A stretch of 26,486 nucleotides of DNA, taken from the IMG/VR virus record IMGVR_UViG_3300030104_001764, positions 1 through 26,486 of that record; one strand, given 5' to 3'. Every line of letters begins with the position of its first letter. Position 1 is the stretch's first letter. The stretch comes from a virus. Positions 25,387 to 26,486 of this stretch are shown piece after piece. The translations under genes and the position numbers were made by a program. The notes below the pieces were generated by a model. It was given only the letters and a program-made list of their open reading frames with translations. It was not told the origin of the DNA and searched no databases.

Positions 25387-26486
25387 TTATTTCGATTCGC
25401 CCCAAGAGGGGCCTATTTCTACATCAACTTTGCTAGGAACACCTAATTTGACTGCATTTTCCATGGCATATACGATCGAATCAATCTGATCATCGTTAGA
25501 AACGGAGATAGCTACTTCATCATGTATTTGAATTAATGGAGTTATCCCCAGCTTGTGGATATCTACCATGGCTTGCTTGGTCATATCAGCGGCTGATGCC
25601 TGAATAAGACGATTTAAGGCCTTATATGTATAGGCTCGCTTCAATCTGGTCGTTGGGCCGTGTTCATTGAGGGCCTCTTTATAGGGCAAGGCCTTGTTCA
25701 TAGCAAACGTATCGGGCTCCCAAAGGTCAAAACGGCATTTTCTACCCAATATAGAGCGGATAGAGCCTGAGCTTTGTCGTGAATTGAGCTTATTCATCAC
25801 GCCATGCATGAGCATTTTAACAAAAGGGACACGGTCATGGTACTGGTTCACGAGCTTTTTGGCTTCATCCACGGGTATATCGAGCTGATCTGACAGCTTA
25901 TTGACCCCCATGCCGTACATCATGCCCAGATTTATAGTTTTAGCTTGCTTACGAGGTATTTTTGCCATGTCGGCTACCATGGTATGGAAGTCCATATCGG
26001 GATCATTTTGATATCCATCAACAAATTCTTGTACACCTTGCATGTCATGGCCTTGGGATTTGCCGTAAGCGTGGGCATAATGGACCAAGATTCGTGGTTC
26101 CTGTTGCGAGAAATCTATACTAGCCCACTGTTCATTCTCTTCAGGTAGAAACAGGGAGCGAATCATAGGACCTAGCTCAGGATCACGGGCGGGTATCTGC
26201 TGTAAATTTGGATTATTCATGCTGATTCGGCCTGATACGGTACCACCATCGTCAGATCGGATTTGATTTATATGTGAATGTATGCGCCCATCTACAGCTG
26301 TATGCTTCATAATTGTGTTAATAAAGGTGCCGTGTGTCTTGTTAAGCCCTCGTGTTCTTAGTATCATCTTAGGTAATTCGTGAGTATGGTCGGATAAAAA
26401 GGATTTAGTAAATGACGGGGCGCCCTTTTCAGTCTTTGGATAGTTTATACCGACTGTATCAAATGCTTTGGCGAGCGATTGAGCCG
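25387..26486 (-). CDS. polA: DNA polymerase, PolA family (5' part outside the window)
   Basis: The frame is open to the window edge; 365 residues of the polymerase domain are present and the front is missing. In fragment numbering, motif A is SIDFSQQEPR (~122-131), motif B RKQAKTINLGMMYG (~178-191) and motif C QIHDEVAIS (~319-327), in the right order and with the catalytic acidic residues D (motif A) and HDE (motif C). The residue at the Escherichia coli Pol I Phe762 place is Leu (INLG). Polymerases of this type replicate phage DNA. No exonuclease part can be seen because it would lie outside. The stop is followed directly by the promoter of the RHH gene. Confidence 0.93.
   Translation of the reverse strand, partial: AQSLAKAFDTVGINYPKTEKGAPSFTKSFLSDHTHELPKMILRTRGLNKTHGTFINTIMKHTAVDGRIHSHINQIRSDDGGTVSGRISMNNPNLQQIPARDPELGPMIRSLFLPEENEQWASIDFSQQEPRILVHYAHAYGKSQGHDMQGVQEFVDGYQNDPDMDFHTMVADMAKIPRKQAKTINLGMMYGMGVNKLSDQLDIPVDEAKKLVNQYHDRVPFVKMLMHGVMNKLNSRQSSGSIRSILGRKCRFDLWEPDTFAMNKALPYKEALNEHGPTTRLKRAYTYKALNRLIQASAADMTKQAMVDIHKLGITPLIQIHDEVAISVSNDDQIDSIVYAMENAVKLGVPSKVDVEIGPSWGESK

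Noticed and set aside
1-26486. tRNA genes, insertion sequences, integrase or attachment sites
   Set aside because: I saw no cloverleaf-like sequence, transposase or recombinase motifs, or long direct repeats other than those listed.

Overview
This window is part of a tailed-phage genome, most like the uncultured marine phages recovered from seawater metagenomes whose hosts are thought to be AT-rich marine Alphaproteobacteria (SAR11/SAR116-like). The evidence is the mix of terminase, portal, capsid, PolA-type DNA polymerase, GroES and DUF932-like genes, the AT-rich composition, dense overlapping small genes and the complete absence of cellular housekeeping genes. The host assignment is inference from gene content. 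Both ends are cut: a structural gene runs off the left edge and the DNA polymerase gene runs off the right edge, so tail, lysis-enzyme and other replication genes probably lie outside.

Almost everything is read leftward (minus strand). From right to left in transcription order: a 5'-truncated PolA DNA polymerase (25387-26486); a ribbon-helix-helix DNA-binding protein (25116-25325) that converges with the only rightward gene (24910-25134); a membrane protein (24053-24814); an operon with a structured leader, a DNA methyltransferase and a zinc/helix-turn-helix protein (20950-23590); a gene with two tandem promoters and a palindromic operator (20347-20802); the small terminase subunit overlapping a PD-(D/E)xK nuclease (19160-20063); about twenty small early genes (12622-19107), including a Gp88-like cysteine-rich protein and a DUF932-like protein; a 0.6 kb non-coding region with a 7 x 12-bp tandem array (12026-12621); then the late block: large terminase, HExxH protein, portal, membrane/holin-like cassette, GroES-like chaperonin, scaffold, decoration protein, major capsid protein, a strong terminator and a lectin-fold structural protein.

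Regulation appears unusually modular. Minus-strand units end in intrinsic terminators, several sharing the same AAGCCCCG/CGGGGCTT arms, and these are followed at once by a promoter-like region holding the element GTATGSGATAAA and then a conserved leader with AATAGGAG. Variants of the core TATGSGA occur at the late promoter before the large terminase, at a palindromic site before the 151-aa gene and at the promoter of the ribbon-helix-helix gene. This suggests a phage-wide operator read by one regulator. The ribbon-helix-helix protein and the Zn/HTH protein are the obvious candidates.

Functionally, the left block builds and fills the head (portal, scaffold, capsid, terminase), probably with a phage GroES-like co-chaperonin helping capsid folding, and carries membrane proteins likely to act in lysis. 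The right half holds DNA metabolism and takeover genes. Most early genes are unrecognised and are described only by what can be seen.
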